Assembly: GCA_003569245.1 (NCBI GenBank)
Contig: BGOM01000018.1
Span: forward strand, 1-62,756
Direction of reading: 5' to 3'
From: Opitutia bacterium
GTDB taxonomy: Bacteria; Verrucomicrobiota; Verrucomicrobiia; Opitutales; UBA953
Length of the DNA: 62,756 nt
How positions within the stretch are numbered: the first letter of the stretch is position 1; the number at the start of each line of letters is the position of its first letter. The notes beneath the pieces were generated by a model, which worked only from the letters and a program-made list of their open reading frames with translations, ran no database searches and was not told the DNA's origin. A program made the translations under genes and the position numbers. This document shows positions 8,059 to 16,278 of this stretch, one piece after another.

Positions 8059-8627
8059 ACCCGCTCCGCGTCACCGAACGCGCGCAAGGCCTCGCCCGCG
8101 AGACGCTGCGCCCCGGGGACCTCGCGCTGGACGGTACGGCCGGCAAAGGACGGGATACCGCCTGCCTCGCCCAGGCGGTCGGATTGGCTGGGCATGTCCA
8201 CTCTTTCGACATCCAACCGGCGGCGCTGGACGCCACCCGCGCGCTCTGCGCCCGGGAAGGACTGCTTGAACGCGTCACCCTGCACCTGCGCACCCACGCC
8301 GAGTTGCGGGCGGCGTTGCCCACCAGGCACCTCGGGCGCCTCGGCGCGGCCCTCTTCAACCTCGGCTACCTCCCGGGCGGCGACCCCCGCCTCATCACCC
8401 AGCCGGACTCGACCCGCGCAGCCCTGCGGGCCGCCCACGCCGAACTCCGCGCCGGCGGGCGACTCATCTGCGTGGCCTACACGGGCCACCCGGGCGGCGA
8501 GAGGGAAGCCGCCGTCGTCCGAGACTTCGGACGGGAATGCGAGCTCGCCGGCGATACCGTCGCGATGGACACCGAGGCGGACGGCAGCGGCCGCCCCTGG
8601 ATCCTTTGCGTGACGAGGCCGGCGTAG
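8055..8627 (+). CDS. Class I SAM-dependent methyltransferase, YtqB/rRNA-methylase type
   Basis: This 190-residue protein belongs to the rRNA_methylase-like group that includes YtqB. Motif [13 protein letters not shown], binds S-adenosylmethionine. [10 protein letters not shown] supplies the acidic residue at the end of strand two. The catalytic-region motif is [12 protein letters not shown], characteristic of this family, and later [15 protein letters not shown] continues the Rossmann-like fold. The RNA target cannot be read from sequence. I chose the GTG at 8055, which overlaps the menB stop (GTGA), because an ATG further upstream would lie inside menB. It is probably cotranscribed with menB, without a pathway link. 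Confidence 0.85.
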   Translation: MNPLRVTERAQGLARETLRPGDLALDGTAGKGRDTACLAQAVGLAGHVHSFDIQPAALDATRALCAREGLLERVTLHLRTHAELRAALPTRHLGRLGAALFNLGYLPGGDPRLITQPDSTRAALRAAHAELRAGGRLICVAYTGHPGGEREAAVVRDFGRECELAGDTVAMDTEADGSGRPWILCVTRPA

Positions 8628-8687
8628 CCGTCCGCCGACGACAGCACCCTCGTTTGCCTTCGGAGCGCTTCCTGCTCTACTGCCCCC

Positions 8688-9590
8688 ATGACCGCCCCCC
8701 GCCGCATCATCCTGACCGGAGCGACCGGCCTCATCGGGCGGTGCCTCAGCCGCGCGCTGTCGGCTCGTGGTTACGAGGTCGTGCCTTTCCGCTCCCGCCA
8801 CGCGGGCCCGGCCTCGATGGATCACGCCACCGGCGCGATCGACCGGGCGACCCTAGAGGGCACCCAAGCCGTGATCCATCTCGCGGGCGAGTCCATCGCC
8901 CAACGCTGGAGCGCCGCCGCGAAGGCGCGCATCCTCGACAGCCGCGCACACGGCACGGCCCTGCTTGCCCGCACCTTAGCGGAGCTCCGGACCAAGCCGA
9001 CTGTCCTGCTCTCGATGTCGGGCATCAACCGCTACGGCATCCACCGCCCGGGCGAAACGCTGACAGAGTCGGCGGAGGTATCCGCCGAGGGTTTCCTGGG
9101 GCAAGTCTCCGCCGCCTGGGAGGAGACCACGAAGCCGGCCCGCGAGGCAGGCATCCGCACGGTCCACCTGCGCACCGGCATGGTGCTGGCGGCGTCTGGC
9201 GGCGCGCTCAAGGCGATGCTGCCGGCCTTCAAGGCCGGTCTGGGTGGCCGGGTAGGCTCCGGTCGTCAGCAAGTCAGCTGGATCCGTCTGGGCGACCTGG
9301 TCTCCCTGATCATCTGGGCGCTCGAGTCGCCCTGGGTCGAGGGCCCGCTTAACGCCGTGGCACCCCACCCCGTCAGCCAAGCCGAGTTCGCCCGGACCTT
9401 GGGCCAGGTCCTGCGCCGCCCGGCGGTCATCCCGGCCCCGGCCTGGGCGGTCAAACTGCTCTTCGGCCAGATGGGTGCAGAGACCCTGCTCGCCGATCTC
9501 GCGGTCGCGCCGGCCAAGGCCCTCGAGGGTGGTTTCACGTGGTCGACCCCGGACCTGCCGGCGGCCTTGGCCGCGGCGTTGCGTGAATGA
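8688..9590 (+). CDS. TIGR01777 family NAD-dependent epimerase (SDR39U1/YfcH type)
   Basis: This is an extended short-chain dehydrogenase of the TIGR01777/SDR39U1 group, 300 residues. The N-terminal nucleotide site is ILTGATGLIGRCL. Family blocks follow: AVIHLAGESIAQRWS, then a run including SAAWEETTKPA, and later QQVSWIRLGDLV. The C-terminal part (VAPHPVSQAEFARTLG and PAPAWAVKLLFGQMGAETLL) matches the DUF1731 tail of this family. Substrate is unknown; members are widespread and mostly uncharacterised. A TTGCCT (8654-8659), an 18-base spacer and TACTGC (8678-8683) lie four bases before the ATG, suggesting its own near-leaderless promoter. Confidence 0.92.
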   Translation: MTAPRRIILTGATGLIGRCLSRALSARGYEVVPFRSRHAGPASMDHATGAIDRATLEGTQAVIHLAGESIAQRWSAAAKARILDSRAHGTALLARTLAELRTKPTVLLSMSGINRYGIHRPGETLTESAEVSAEGFLGQVSAAWEETTKPAREAGIRTVHLRTGMVLAASGGALKAMLPAFKAGLGGRVGSGRQQVSWIRLGDLVSLIIWALESPWVEGPLNAVAPHPVSQAEFARTLGQVLRRPAVIPAPAWAVKLLFGQMGAETLLADLAVAPAKALEGGFTWSTPDLPAALAAALRE

Positions 9591-9632
9591 TTTTGGATTG
9601 AACGCAGGTCGGCGGGCGGGGATTGTCCGCGT

Positions 9633-10376
9633 ATGGTCCGCGTCGCCTTGGTCTCCCTGCTGTTCTTCCTCGTCGGTTGCGACGATACCGTCCCGGGTCT
9701 CCCGCGTTCGCTCGAGACGGAAGATCAGGACTTTAAACAAGGCCAGCTCTTCCAGAAACAGGGCGAGAGCCGCAAGGCCCTCGAGTGCTACCTCAAGGTG
9801 ATCGACGCCCGCCGCGGCGCCGCCGAGTCCCACCTCGAGGCTGGTCGGCTCTGCAGCGACCTTAACGACCCGCTGCCGGCGATCTACCACTATCATCAGT
9901 ATATCCGCCTGAAGCCGACCTCCGAGCAGCGCAAGATCGTCGAGCAGATGATCCGCACTGCCGAGAAACAATTCATGCAGCAGCTCCCCGGACGGCCGAT
10001 GGAACCCGACGCCGTGGGCTCGGGCGATCTCCAGGAACAGCTGCGGAAACTGCGCACCGAGAACGACAAGCTGAAGCGCGAGATCACGGACCTGACGCGC
10101 GGCCAGCCGCGCGGCGGCAACACCGCCGGCCCGACCCCGCCGGTCGCCGTCGCGACCCCGGAGCGTCCGGTCACCGCGACGCCCCTGCCGCCCGCGACCA
10201 CGCCGGGCCGGGCTTTCGCTACCTACCAGGTCGGCCGCAACGACACCCTCACCAGCATCTCCCGCAAGGCCTACGGGACCTCGGCCCGGGCGAACGACAT
10301 CCTGCGGGCGAACGCGAACCAGATCTCCAGCCCGAGCGCGCTGAAGATCGGGATGACCTTGGTCATCCCGGAGTGA
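9633..10376 (+). CDS. Lipoprotein with TPR-like repeats, coiled coil and LysM domain
   Basis: This 247-residue envelope protein begins with a lipoprotein signal ending in FFLVGCDD, placing lipidated Cys at about residue 16. Residues 30-110 are helical and TPR-like (GQLFQKQGESRKALECYLKV and AIYHYHQYIRL). A short coiled coil (LQEQLRKLRTENDKLKREI) and a Pro/Thr/Ala-rich linker follow. The last 50 residues form one LysM domain (TYQVGRNDTLTSISRKAYG, then LKIGMTLVIPE), which binds peptidoglycan. The likely role is to bridge the outer membrane or periplasmic partners and the cell wall. recF begins three bases after its stop, so they probably share a transcript. Confidence 0.88.
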   Translation: MVRVALVSLLFFLVGCDDTVPGLPRSLETEDQDFKQGQLFQKQGESRKALECYLKVIDARRGAAESHLEAGRLCSDLNDPLPAIYHYHQYIRLKPTSEQRKIVEQMIRTAEKQFMQQLPGRPMEPDAVGSGDLQEQLRKLRTENDKLKREITDLTRGQPRGGNTAGPTPPVAVATPERPVTATPLPPATTPGRAFATYQVGRNDTLTSISRKAYGTSARANDILRANANQISSPSALKIGMTLVIPE

Positions 10377-10379
10377 ACC

Positions 10380-11441
10380 ATGCGCCTCACGCGCCTTCGC
10401 GCCGCCGACTTCCGCAACCTCACCTTCGCGGACGTCGCCACCGACGCGCCGCGCGTTTTCCTGCTGGGCGATAACGGCCAGGGAAAGACCAACCTGCTCG
10501 AGGCAGCCGGCCTCGTCTCCGCGTTCCGGTCCTTCCGCACGACGGAGATCGCGCCGCTCGTCCGCGCCGGCGCGACCGAGGCCCGCCTCCGGGTCGACGT
10601 CGCCCTGACGGACACCGACCTCGCGGAGGTCGAGATCCGCCTGGCAAAAGGCTCGCGCAAGGCGCTCGTGAACGGCACGCCCGTCACCTCCGTGGCCCAG
10701 CACCTCGGTCAGTTTCCCACGATCGTCTTCTGCTCCGATGACCTGCGCCTGGTCCGGGGCTCGCCGGGCAACCGCCGCCGCTGGCTCGACGCCGCCATCG
10801 GCGGAACCGACGGGGCTTACCTGACGGCGGTGCGCGACTACGCCCGCGCCCTCGAGGGACGCAATGCGCTGCTGAAATCGGCCCAAAGGAGCGACGAGGA
10901 GCTCCGCGCTTTCGAACAGGCGATGCAGGCTCCGGGCGAACTGATCGCCCGCACGCGCGCCCAGGTCCTGCCCGAGCTCGCCGCGACCTTGCGGGAGGTC
11001 TGCGCCCGCGCCGGCTTCCCCGACCAAGGGGCGGACCTGCGCTACCAACCGGATTGCGCGGCCGAGCATCTGACCACGACGTGGGCGAAGATGCGGGCGG
11101 CGGACCTGGCCGTCGGCACGACCTTGCGCGGACCGCAGCGGGACGACTTCGGGATTCTTTTCAACGGCCAGGATGCCTCCGATTACGCCTCCGAAGGCCA
11201 GCAGCGTCTGCTGGTGCTCGCCCTCTCCCTGGCCCGGCTCCAGCGTGACACGCGGCGCGCCCCCACCCCTCCGGTGATCCTGGCGGACGACGTGCTGGGA
11301 GAGCTCGACGATACCCGCCGCCGGGCCTTCTGGGAGCAGGTCGGCGAGGCCCACCAAGTCATCGCCACGGGCACGGTTCCGCCCCCGTCCGGGGCGTGGC
11401 TGACCTATCGGGTCGCCGGCGGGGCCTACGTCCAGGCCTGA
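10380..11441 (+). CDS. recF: DNA replication/repair protein RecF
   Basis: RecF is an SMC-like ATPase that loads RecA at single-strand gaps with RecO and RecR. The 353-residue protein has the N-terminal LTRLRAADFRNL, a Walker A loop GDNGQGKTNLLEA (about residues 30-42) and FRSFRTTEIAPLVR. The C-terminal ABC signature region is SEGQQRLLVLALSL, with Walker B VILADDVLGELD near residue 310. Length and order are typical. It sits between a LysM lipoprotein gene and secG, not with dnaA-dnaN-gyrB. That matters because recF is often taken as an origin-proximal marker; nothing here suggests an origin. Confidence 0.95.
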   Translation: MRLTRLRAADFRNLTFADVATDAPRVFLLGDNGQGKTNLLEAAGLVSAFRSFRTTEIAPLVRAGATEARLRVDVALTDTDLAEVEIRLAKGSRKALVNGTPVTSVAQHLGQFPTIVFCSDDLRLVRGSPGNRRRWLDAAIGGTDGAYLTAVRDYARALEGRNALLKSAQRSDEELRAFEQAMQAPGELIARTRAQVLPELAATLREVCARAGFPDQGADLRYQPDCAAEHLTTTWAKMRAADLAVGTTLRGPQRDDFGILFNGQDASDYASEGQQRLLVLALSLARLQRDTRRAPTPPVILADDVLGELDDTRRRAFWEQVGEAHQVIATGTVPPPSGAWLTYRVAGGAYVQA

Positions 11442-11484
11442 TTTTGGCGTTGTTTTATGGGTCCCGCACCCCTTGGATACGGGG

Positions 11485-11976
11485 ATGAAGGACTTCCTGC
11501 TCTACGCTTCCGTCGTCATCCTGTTCCTGGTCTGCCTCCTGGTCGTCCTGATCATCCTGATGCAACGTCCGAGCGCGAACGCCGGCATGGGCTCGGCCCT
11601 CGGCGGCGGCGCGGCCGAATCCGTCTTCGGCGGCGAGTCGGCCAACGTCCTTTCCAAGTTGACGACCACCCTCACGGTCTTGCTCTTCCTGCTCAGCTTC
11701 GGCCTCTACCTGGGCTTCGTCGGTCGCGCCAGCAAGACCACCTCGGCCCTGACCCCCGTGACCGCGGCGGCGACCCCCGCCGCTCCTGCCAAGGTCGACC
11801 CGGCCGCCAAGGCCCCGGCTACCGCCCCGGCCGCCCCCGCTGCTTCCACCACGCCGGCTACCCCGGCCGCTCCGGCCGCCCCCGCTGCCGCCCCCACGCC
11901 GGCCGCCCCGGTGACTCCCGCCGCGAAGGCCTCGGCTACGCCGGCCGCTCCGGCTGCCCCGGTTCCGGCCAAGTAA
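11485..11976 (+). CDS. secG: Preprotein translocase subunit SecG with long Ala/Pro tail
   Basis: SecG is the small accessory subunit of the SecYEG channel. Residues 1-75 hold its two membrane segments (LLYASVVILFLVCLLVVLII and TTTLTVLLFLLSFGLYLGF) around the conserved loop with LMQRPSANAGMGSALGGG. The remaining 85 residues are almost only Ala, Pro, Thr and Val with scattered Lys, so the protein reaches 163 residues against about 75-110 for typical SecG. Such low-complexity tails occur in high-GC lineages. I chose ATG 11485 over the TTG at 11473. It follows recF closely and precedes a LolA-like gene by six bases. Confidence 0.9.
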   Translation: MKDFLLYASVVILFLVCLLVVLIILMQRPSANAGMGSALGGGAAESVFGGESANVLSKLTTTLTVLLFLLSFGLYLGFVGRASKTTSALTPVTAAATPAAPAKVDPAAKAPATAPAAPAASTTPATPAAPAAPAAAPTPAAPVTPAAKASATPAAPAAPVPAK

Positions 11977-11982
11977 ACTGCG

Positions 11983-12813
11983 GTGCGCACGCCTCTGCTC
12001 AGCCTGACCGTCCGCTGGGTGGCGCTGCTTTCGGCCAACCTCGTTTCTGCCCTGCCTCCGGGCGTGGGCGGGGAGGACTACATCCAGCTCACCGCGCCCC
12101 AGGCGAAAGAGGTCCTCGGTGATTTCCGGGCCTCACGTCTCAACGGGGACCTGTGCTTCAAATTCGAGGTAATCCACAAACCGCGTCGGGGCGAGGCTTC
12201 CCCGGCCGTACCCGGCGTGCTCTGGGCGGGCTGGAGCAGCGAAGGACCGCGCGTCCGCGTGGAGTTGCGTCCGACGGGAGGATCGCCGGCGCTCGCCTTC
12301 ATCGCCGCCAAGTCGGCCCAAGGTTCCCGGCTCTGGCTCCGTCGCGATGGCGTCACCGTCGAAAACCCTCGCACCGACGAGCCTCTCGCGCCGGGGCTCT
12401 TGCTGTTACCGTCCGACCTCGCCCTGCCCTACACGCACTGGGAGGACACGCGTTACGTGAAGACCGAACGCAGCCGCGGTCGCCCGGTGCATTTCTTCCT
12501 GGCCGCCAATCCCGCCAAGACCGCGCCAGCGAGCGTGAGCTTCGCTATCGACCGGACCTACGGCGCCTTGGTGCAGGCCACCTCCCTCGACGCGACCGGC
12601 GTCGCGCGGCGGACCTTGCAGGTCGAGGAGTTCTCCCAGGTCGACGATCAGTGGATCCTAGGAGCCTGCAGCGTGCGGGATGAAGCGACCCGCGACGTGG
12701 ACCTGCTGAAGGTCACGGAGGCGGCGGTACGTCGACGCTTCGAACCCGCGACCTTCGACCCGGCCACGCTGGCCCAGCCAGGGCCCCTGCCGACCGGCTT
12801 CAAGCCTCTCTGA
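11983..12813 (+). CDS. Exported LolA/outer-membrane lipoprotein-sorting-like protein
   Basis: This 276-residue protein starts with GTG and a plausible signal peptide (about residues 1-24). The rest is predicted to be beta-rich and resembles the LolA-like/PF17131 group of periplasmic lipoprotein-sorting proteins. Supporting features are a helical start (LTAPQAKEVLGDFRASRL), repeated strands around GSRLWLRRDGVTVENP, then LPSDLALPYTHWEDTRYV and a late VDDQWILGACSVRDEATRD. The middle DTRYVKTERSRGRPVHFFLA matches the general pattern of this fold. The family assignment rests on overall pattern, not a strict motif. Position right after secG fits an envelope-export role. Function otherwise unknown. 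Confidence 0.65.
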   Translation: MRTPLLSLTVRWVALLSANLVSALPPGVGGEDYIQLTAPQAKEVLGDFRASRLNGDLCFKFEVIHKPRRGEASPAVPGVLWAGWSSEGPRVRVELRPTGGSPALAFIAAKSAQGSRLWLRRDGVTVENPRTDEPLAPGLLLLPSDLALPYTHWEDTRYVKTERSRGRPVHFFLAANPAKTAPASVSFAIDRTYGALVQATSLDATGVARRTLQVEEFSQVDDQWILGACSVRDEATRDVDLLKVTEAAVRRRFEPATFDPATLAQPGPLPTGFKPL

Positions 12814-12815
12814 CC

Positions 12816-13571
12816 ATGCCCGCCGACGCCCTCCGCATCGCCCGTTTCTGCGACCTCCTGACGAACCGCAAGGCCATCGCGGATTTCCCCGGTGCCGACA
12901 ACGGGCTGCAGCACCGCGGCAAGGCCCGCGTGCGTAAGGTCGGCGCGGCGGTCGACGCCGGGGCCAAGGTCTTCGAGTTGGCGGCCCGACGTGGCGTGGA
13001 CTTCCTCATCGTGCACCACGGGATGCGCTGGCGCCCGGTCTCGCCCGAACGCGAGGTACGTCGCCTGCGTCTGGCCGCGCTCAGGAAAGCCGGGCTCTCG
13101 CTCTACTCCAGCCACCTGCCGCTCGACGCGCACCCGGTCATCGGCAACAACGCGCTGATCGCGGCCGACCTCGGCCTCAAGGTCGTGGATTGGTTCGTGG
13201 ACTTCGAAGGCCTGCCCATCGCCTGCCTCTGCCAGGGCATCCCGCGCGCGACCCTCGCCCGCCGGCTCAAACGGAGCTACCGGGACACCTATCAGGCCAT
13301 CGAGTTCGGCTCCGCCCGGCCGAAGAAGATCGCGATCCTCAGCGGCAGCGGCCGGAGCGCGCTCGACCATCTCCGGGCGGAAGGTTGCGACACGCTCATC
13401 ACCGGCGAGCTGCGCGAGGAGCACTTCAACGAGGCCCACGAGCAAGGCTGGAATCTTTACCCCTGCGGGCATTACGCGACCGAGACCTGGGGCGTGAAGG
13501 CGCTGGCCGCCGCGGTCGCCGCCGAGTTCGACGTGCCGTGGGAGTTCATCCCCACGGGCAACCCGCTCTGA
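12816..13571 (+). CDS. Nif3-like dinuclear metal center hexameric protein
   Basis: This 251-residue protein is a single-domain Nif3/YbgI family member; these form toroidal hexamers binding two metal ions per subunit. Family marks are DNGLQHRGKARV, the metal-binding VDFLIVHHGMRW, then SSHLPLDAHPVIGNNAL. The C-terminal part has ILSGSGRSALDHLRAEGCDT, LITGELREEHFNEA and the final CGHYATETWGVKAL. The two histidine clusters (HHGM and GHYATE) supply metal ligands. The molecular role remains uncertain across bacteria; some members are annotated as GTP cyclohydrolase type 2 on weak grounds. It overlaps gluQ by one base (TGATG), implying coupled translation. Confidence 0.92.
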   Translation: MPADALRIARFCDLLTNRKAIADFPGADNGLQHRGKARVRKVGAAVDAGAKVFELAARRGVDFLIVHHGMRWRPVSPEREVRRLRLAALRKAGLSLYSSHLPLDAHPVIGNNALIAADLGLKVVDWFVDFEGLPIACLCQGIPRATLARRLKRSYRDTYQAIEFGSARPKKIAILSGSGRSALDHLRAEGCDTLITGELREEHFNEAHEQGWNLYPCGHYATETWGVKALAAAVAAEFDVPWEFIPTGNPL

Positions 13572-14416
13572 TGCCGCGCGGACGGCTAGCTCCGACCCCC
13601 ACCGGCTACCTGCACGTAGGACACGCGCGCACGTTCGCCTTGGCCGCCGAACGCGCCCGGCGTGATGGCGGGACCTTGGTTTACCGGACGGAGGACCTCG
13701 ACGCCTCCCGGTGCCGGCCGGAGTACGCGGAGGCCGCGCTGGCCGACCTCCGTTGGCTCGGGCTCGACTGGCAGGAAGGCCCCGACGTGGGCGGCCCTTG
13801 CGGGCCTTACGTGCAATCGCAACGGCAGCCTTGGTTCGCGGAGGTCTGGCGGCGGCTGCAGGCCACCGGCGCGATCTATCCCTGCGACAAGTCCCGCCAG
13901 GACGTCGCGCGGGCGCTGACCGCCCCGCACGCGGAGGATGACGCCGAACCGATCTTCCCGCCCGCGCTCCGTCCAGCCCTCGGCCACGGTCGCGAGGCCC
14001 GCGAGCCCGGCGCGCAGAACTGGCGCTTGCGGGTGCCCGACGGCGAGACCGTCGCTTTCACCGACGCGTTGCAGGGCCCGCAGACGTTCATCGCCGGGCG
14101 TGACTTTGGCGACTTCCTCGTCTGGCGTCGCGATGGCTTCCCGGCGTACGAACTGGCCGTCGTCGCCGATGATCAGGCGATGGGCATCACCGAGGTGGTG
14201 CGCGGCGCGGACCTGCTGCTTTCGACCGCGCGCCAGCTCCTGATCTACCGCGCCTTAGGCTGGACCGCGCCGAGCTGGGCGCACGCCCCGCTGATCGTGG
14301 ATACGGCGGGCCGGAGACTTGCCAAACGCACGGCCGGCCTCTCGATCCGGGAACTGCGCGCCGCCGGCCGCAGCCCCGCGGAAGTCCTGAGCGCCCCGCT
14401 CGCCGCCCTTTCATAA
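13571..14416 (+). CDS. gluQ: Glutamyl-Q tRNA(Asp) synthetase
   Basis: GluQ attaches glutamate to the queuosine base at position 34 of tRNA(Asp), not to the acceptor end. The 281-residue protein is a class I glutamyl-tRNA synthetase catalytic domain without the anticodon-binding domain. It has APTPTGYLHVGHARTF (HIGH-type motif) at the start, YRTEDLDASRC, FLVWRRDGFPAYELAVVADD, and RRLAKRTAGLSIREL as the KMSKS equivalent. The Zn site is only partly visible (one Cys in IYPCDKS). It depends on queuosine in tRNA, so it connects functionally with the Tgt fusion at 36272-38311. It ends before a bidirectional terminator. Confidence 0.92.
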   Translation: MPRGRLAPTPTGYLHVGHARTFALAAERARRDGGTLVYRTEDLDASRCRPEYAEAALADLRWLGLDWQEGPDVGGPCGPYVQSQRQPWFAEVWRRLQATGAIYPCDKSRQDVARALTAPHAEDDAEPIFPPALRPALGHGREAREPGAQNWRLRVPDGETVAFTDALQGPQTFIAGRDFGDFLVWRRDGFPAYELAVVADDQAMGITEVVRGADLLLSTARQLLIYRALGWTAPSWAHAPLIVDTAGRRLAKRTAGLSIRELRAAGRSPAEVLSAPLAALS

Positions 14417-14438
14417 GCCGGCCAGAATTCACCGGGCA

Positions 14439-14468
14439 CAAAAAAGCCGGAGGAAGCCTCCGGCTGTT
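14439..14468. terminator. Bidirectional rho-independent terminator
   Basis: A perfect 9-bp stem, AGCCGGAGG (14445-14453), loop AAG, CCTCCGGCT (14457-14465), is preceded by a run of A (14439-14445) and followed by GTTT. It lies between the convergent ends of gluQ (+) and a thioredoxin-like gene (-). It can serve both, with the better U-tract for the minus-strand transcript. Confidence 0.85.
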
Positions 14469-14486
14469 TCGGCGCTGATCGTCGGC

Positions 14487-15344
14487 TTAGGCGCCTTGGT
14501 CCGACTTCTTAGCCTCGGCGGCCGGCTTGGCGCCGGACTTAGGGGCGACGGCTTTTGGGGCGAACGGATTCTCACCGGCGGCGACCTTCTCGCGATCGGC
14601 CTTGATGCGGCTGACCAGGGATTCGTTGCCGGCGGCATCGGCGAGGGCCGCGTCGATCAGCTTGAGCGCCCGCTCCTTGTTCTCGGCGTCGATGCGCAGG
14701 GAAAGGATCGCCTTGTTCATGTTCAGGATCGCCTTCTGGGGACCGGAGACCGCGCCGTACATCTCGTCATAGGCGGCGCTGCCGGCGGCGAAGTCCTTGG
14801 CCTCGATGGCGGCCTTGACCTTGGCGGAGGCGGCGGCGCGCTTGGCACCGGCCTCGGCGGCGGTCTTGGCCTCGGCCGCGAGGGCCTTCTTGCCTTCCGG
14901 CGTATTCTGCTTCGTCAGTTCCTGGAGATGGGAGACATACTTCTCCGGGCCGCCCGCCTTGTAGCCGGTGCGGGCGTAGACCTCGCCTTGGGCGTCCATC
15001 AGGAGGATGGTCGGGAAACCGGTGATGCCGTACTTCTGCTGCGCGGCGCGGTTCTTCGTCTTCACCTCGTCGGACTGCGGCTTCTTGTTCGGGAAATCGA
15101 GCTCGACGAGCACGAACTTCTTGGTCGCGGCCTCGAAGGCCGGCAGGTCGAAGACCTCCTTCTTCAGCTTGATGCACCAGCCGCACCAGTCGCTGCCGGT
15201 GAAGTCGACGAGGATGTCCTTCTTTTCCTTGGCGGCCACCTTCTTGGCTTCGTCGAGGTCGGTCAGCCAGGTGGGGGCGGCGACGGCGGGGAGGATGGCC
15301 AGCAACGCGAACGCGAGCGTGGCGAGGTTCTTGGTGGTGCGCAT
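14487..15344 (-). CDS. Exported thioredoxin-like protein, paralog 1
   Basis: This 285-residue protein has a signal peptide (to about LPAVAAP) and a thioredoxin domain with DFTGSDWCGWCIKLKKEVFD, giving a CGWC redox pair at about residues 54-57. The cis-Pro segment follows in GITGFPTILLMDAQGEVY. After the domain comes a conserved-looking HLQELTKQNTPEGKKAL, then about 130 residues of Ala/Lys-rich helices with no known fold. Proteins of this type act in the periplasm on disulfides, for example in cytochrome c maturation or stress repair; the substrate is unknown. The upstream gene 15363-16187 is a clear tandem duplicate 18 bases away, so the two form an operon ending at the terminator at 14439-14468. 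Confidence 0.88.
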   Translation of the reverse strand: MRTTKNLATLAFALLAILPAVAAPTWLTDLDEAKKVAAKEKKDILVDFTGSDWCGWCIKLKKEVFDLPAFEAATKKFVLVELDFPNKKPQSDEVKTKNRAAQQKYGITGFPTILLMDAQGEVYARTGYKAGGPEKYVSHLQELTKQNTPEGKKALAAEAKTAAEAGAKRAAASAKVKAAIEAKDFAAGSAAYDEMYGAVSGPQKAILNMNKAILSLRIDAENKERALKLIDAALADAAGNESLVSRIKADREKVAAGENPFAPKAVAPKSGAKPAAEAKKSDQGA

Positions 15345-15362
15345 GATCGTGGTTGAGAGGGG

Positions 15363-16187
15363 TTATTTGGACGTGGTCTTCTTGCGTTCGGCGTCCTGGT
15401 CGCGGACCTTGAGGACGCGCTCCCGGAGCTCGGCGATCTCGGCGAGGACCTCCTTGCTCGTGGTCAGGGTCGCGACCTCGTCGACGACCTTGAGGACGGC
15501 GTCGTGGTCGCCGGGCTTGCACTCGGCGGTGATGCCGACGCGCACGTTGAGGGTCATGCGGACGAGGAAGTCGCCCGTGAGTCCCTTCTCCTTGAAGAAC
15601 TTGTTCATCGCGGCCTCGGCACCCGCGAGATCCTTCTTCGAGAGCGTCGGATCCAGCACCGGGCCGAGCTGCTCCTCGATCTCATGCTCCAAGGCCTCCG
15701 CCTTCATCTTGGCAGCGAGGGTCTTCTTGCCTTCGGGGGTGTTCTGCTTGGCAAGGGCGCCGAGGTGCTCGAGGTACTTCTTGGCCCCGCCTTCCTGGTA
15801 GCCGGTCTGCGCATAGACCTCGCCTTGGGCGTCCAGCAGCAGGATGGTCGGGAAACCGGCGATCGCATACTGCTTCGAGAGGGCCTCGTTCTTCGCCTTC
15901 ACCTCGGGGGGCTGCTTCTTGCCGCGGGGGAAGTCGATCTCGACGAGCACGAACCTCTTGGAAGCCTCGGCGAACTCCGGCTGGTCGAAGACTTCCTTCT
16001 TCAGGCGGATGCACCAGCCGCACCAATCGCTGCCGGTGAAGTCGACCAGGATGTCCTTCTTTTCGGCGGCCGCCTGCTTCTTCGCGGCCTCGAGGTCGGT
16101 GAGCCAGGTGTCCGCGGCGAAGAGCGACGGCAGCGTGGCGAGGAGGGCCAAGGCCGACAGGCCGAGACGGGCGAGGTTACGGGGCAT
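15363..16187 (-). CDS. Exported thioredoxin-like protein, paralog 2
   Basis: This is the promoter-proximal copy of a tandem pair. It has a signal peptide (to about LPSLFAAD) and nearly the same thioredoxin core: DFTGSDWCGWCIRLKKEVFD (CGWC), VLVEIDFPRGKKQPPEVKAK and AIAGFPTILLLDAQGEVY. The shared KQNTPEGKK stretch follows. The 120-residue C-terminal helical region differs from paralog 1 (EIEEQLGPVLDPTLSKKDLA and later EVLAEIAELRERVLKV), so the copies have diverged mostly there. It is divergent from the CbiX-like gene; an inverted repeat sits between them at 16196-16217. Confidence 0.88.
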   Translation of the reverse strand: MPRNLARLGLSALALLATLPSLFAADTWLTDLEAAKKQAAAEKKDILVDFTGSDWCGWCIRLKKEVFDQPEFAEASKRFVLVEIDFPRGKKQPPEVKAKNEALSKQYAIAGFPTILLLDAQGEVYAQTGYQEGGAKKYLEHLGALAKQNTPEGKKTLAAKMKAEALEHEIEEQLGPVLDPTLSKKDLAGAEAAMNKFFKEKGLTGDFLVRMTLNVRVGITAECKPGDHDAVLKVVDEVATLTTSKEVLAEIAELRERVLKVRDQDAERKKTTSK

Positions 16188-16195
16188 CTAGTCAT

Positions 16196-16217
16196 AACCC
16201 TCGATATCCCGAGGGTT
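16196..16217. promoter_or_regulatory. Inverted repeat in a divergent intergenic region (candidate operator)
   Basis: A perfect 8-bp inverted repeat, AACCCTCG (16196-16203) and CGAGGGTT (16210-16217), is separated by six bases (ATATCC). It lies nine bases upstream of the minus-strand thioredoxin-like start and 62 bases upstream of the CbiX-like start. Length and spacing fit a dimeric regulator site. No T-run follows, so a terminator is unlikely. The regulator is unknown. Confidence 0.5.
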
Positions 16218-16278
16218 GGCAAACCACAAAACCAACCCTGCGTTGCCAAAAGCAGGCAAGCCCCCATACCTGCCTGTC

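Noticed and set aside
8976..11357. 793-residue minus-strand open frame across the epimerase, LysM and recF genes
   Set aside because: It spans three well-supported plus-strand genes and has no motif; long antisense frames are expected at this GC content.
10380..11441. recF as a sign of a replication origin
   Set aside because: No dnaA, dnaN or gyrB nearby and no cluster of DnaA boxes seen.
11706..12038. 110-residue Ala/Gly-rich minus-strand frame opposite the SecG tail
   Set aside because: It is the antisense of a low-complexity Ala/Pro coding stretch.
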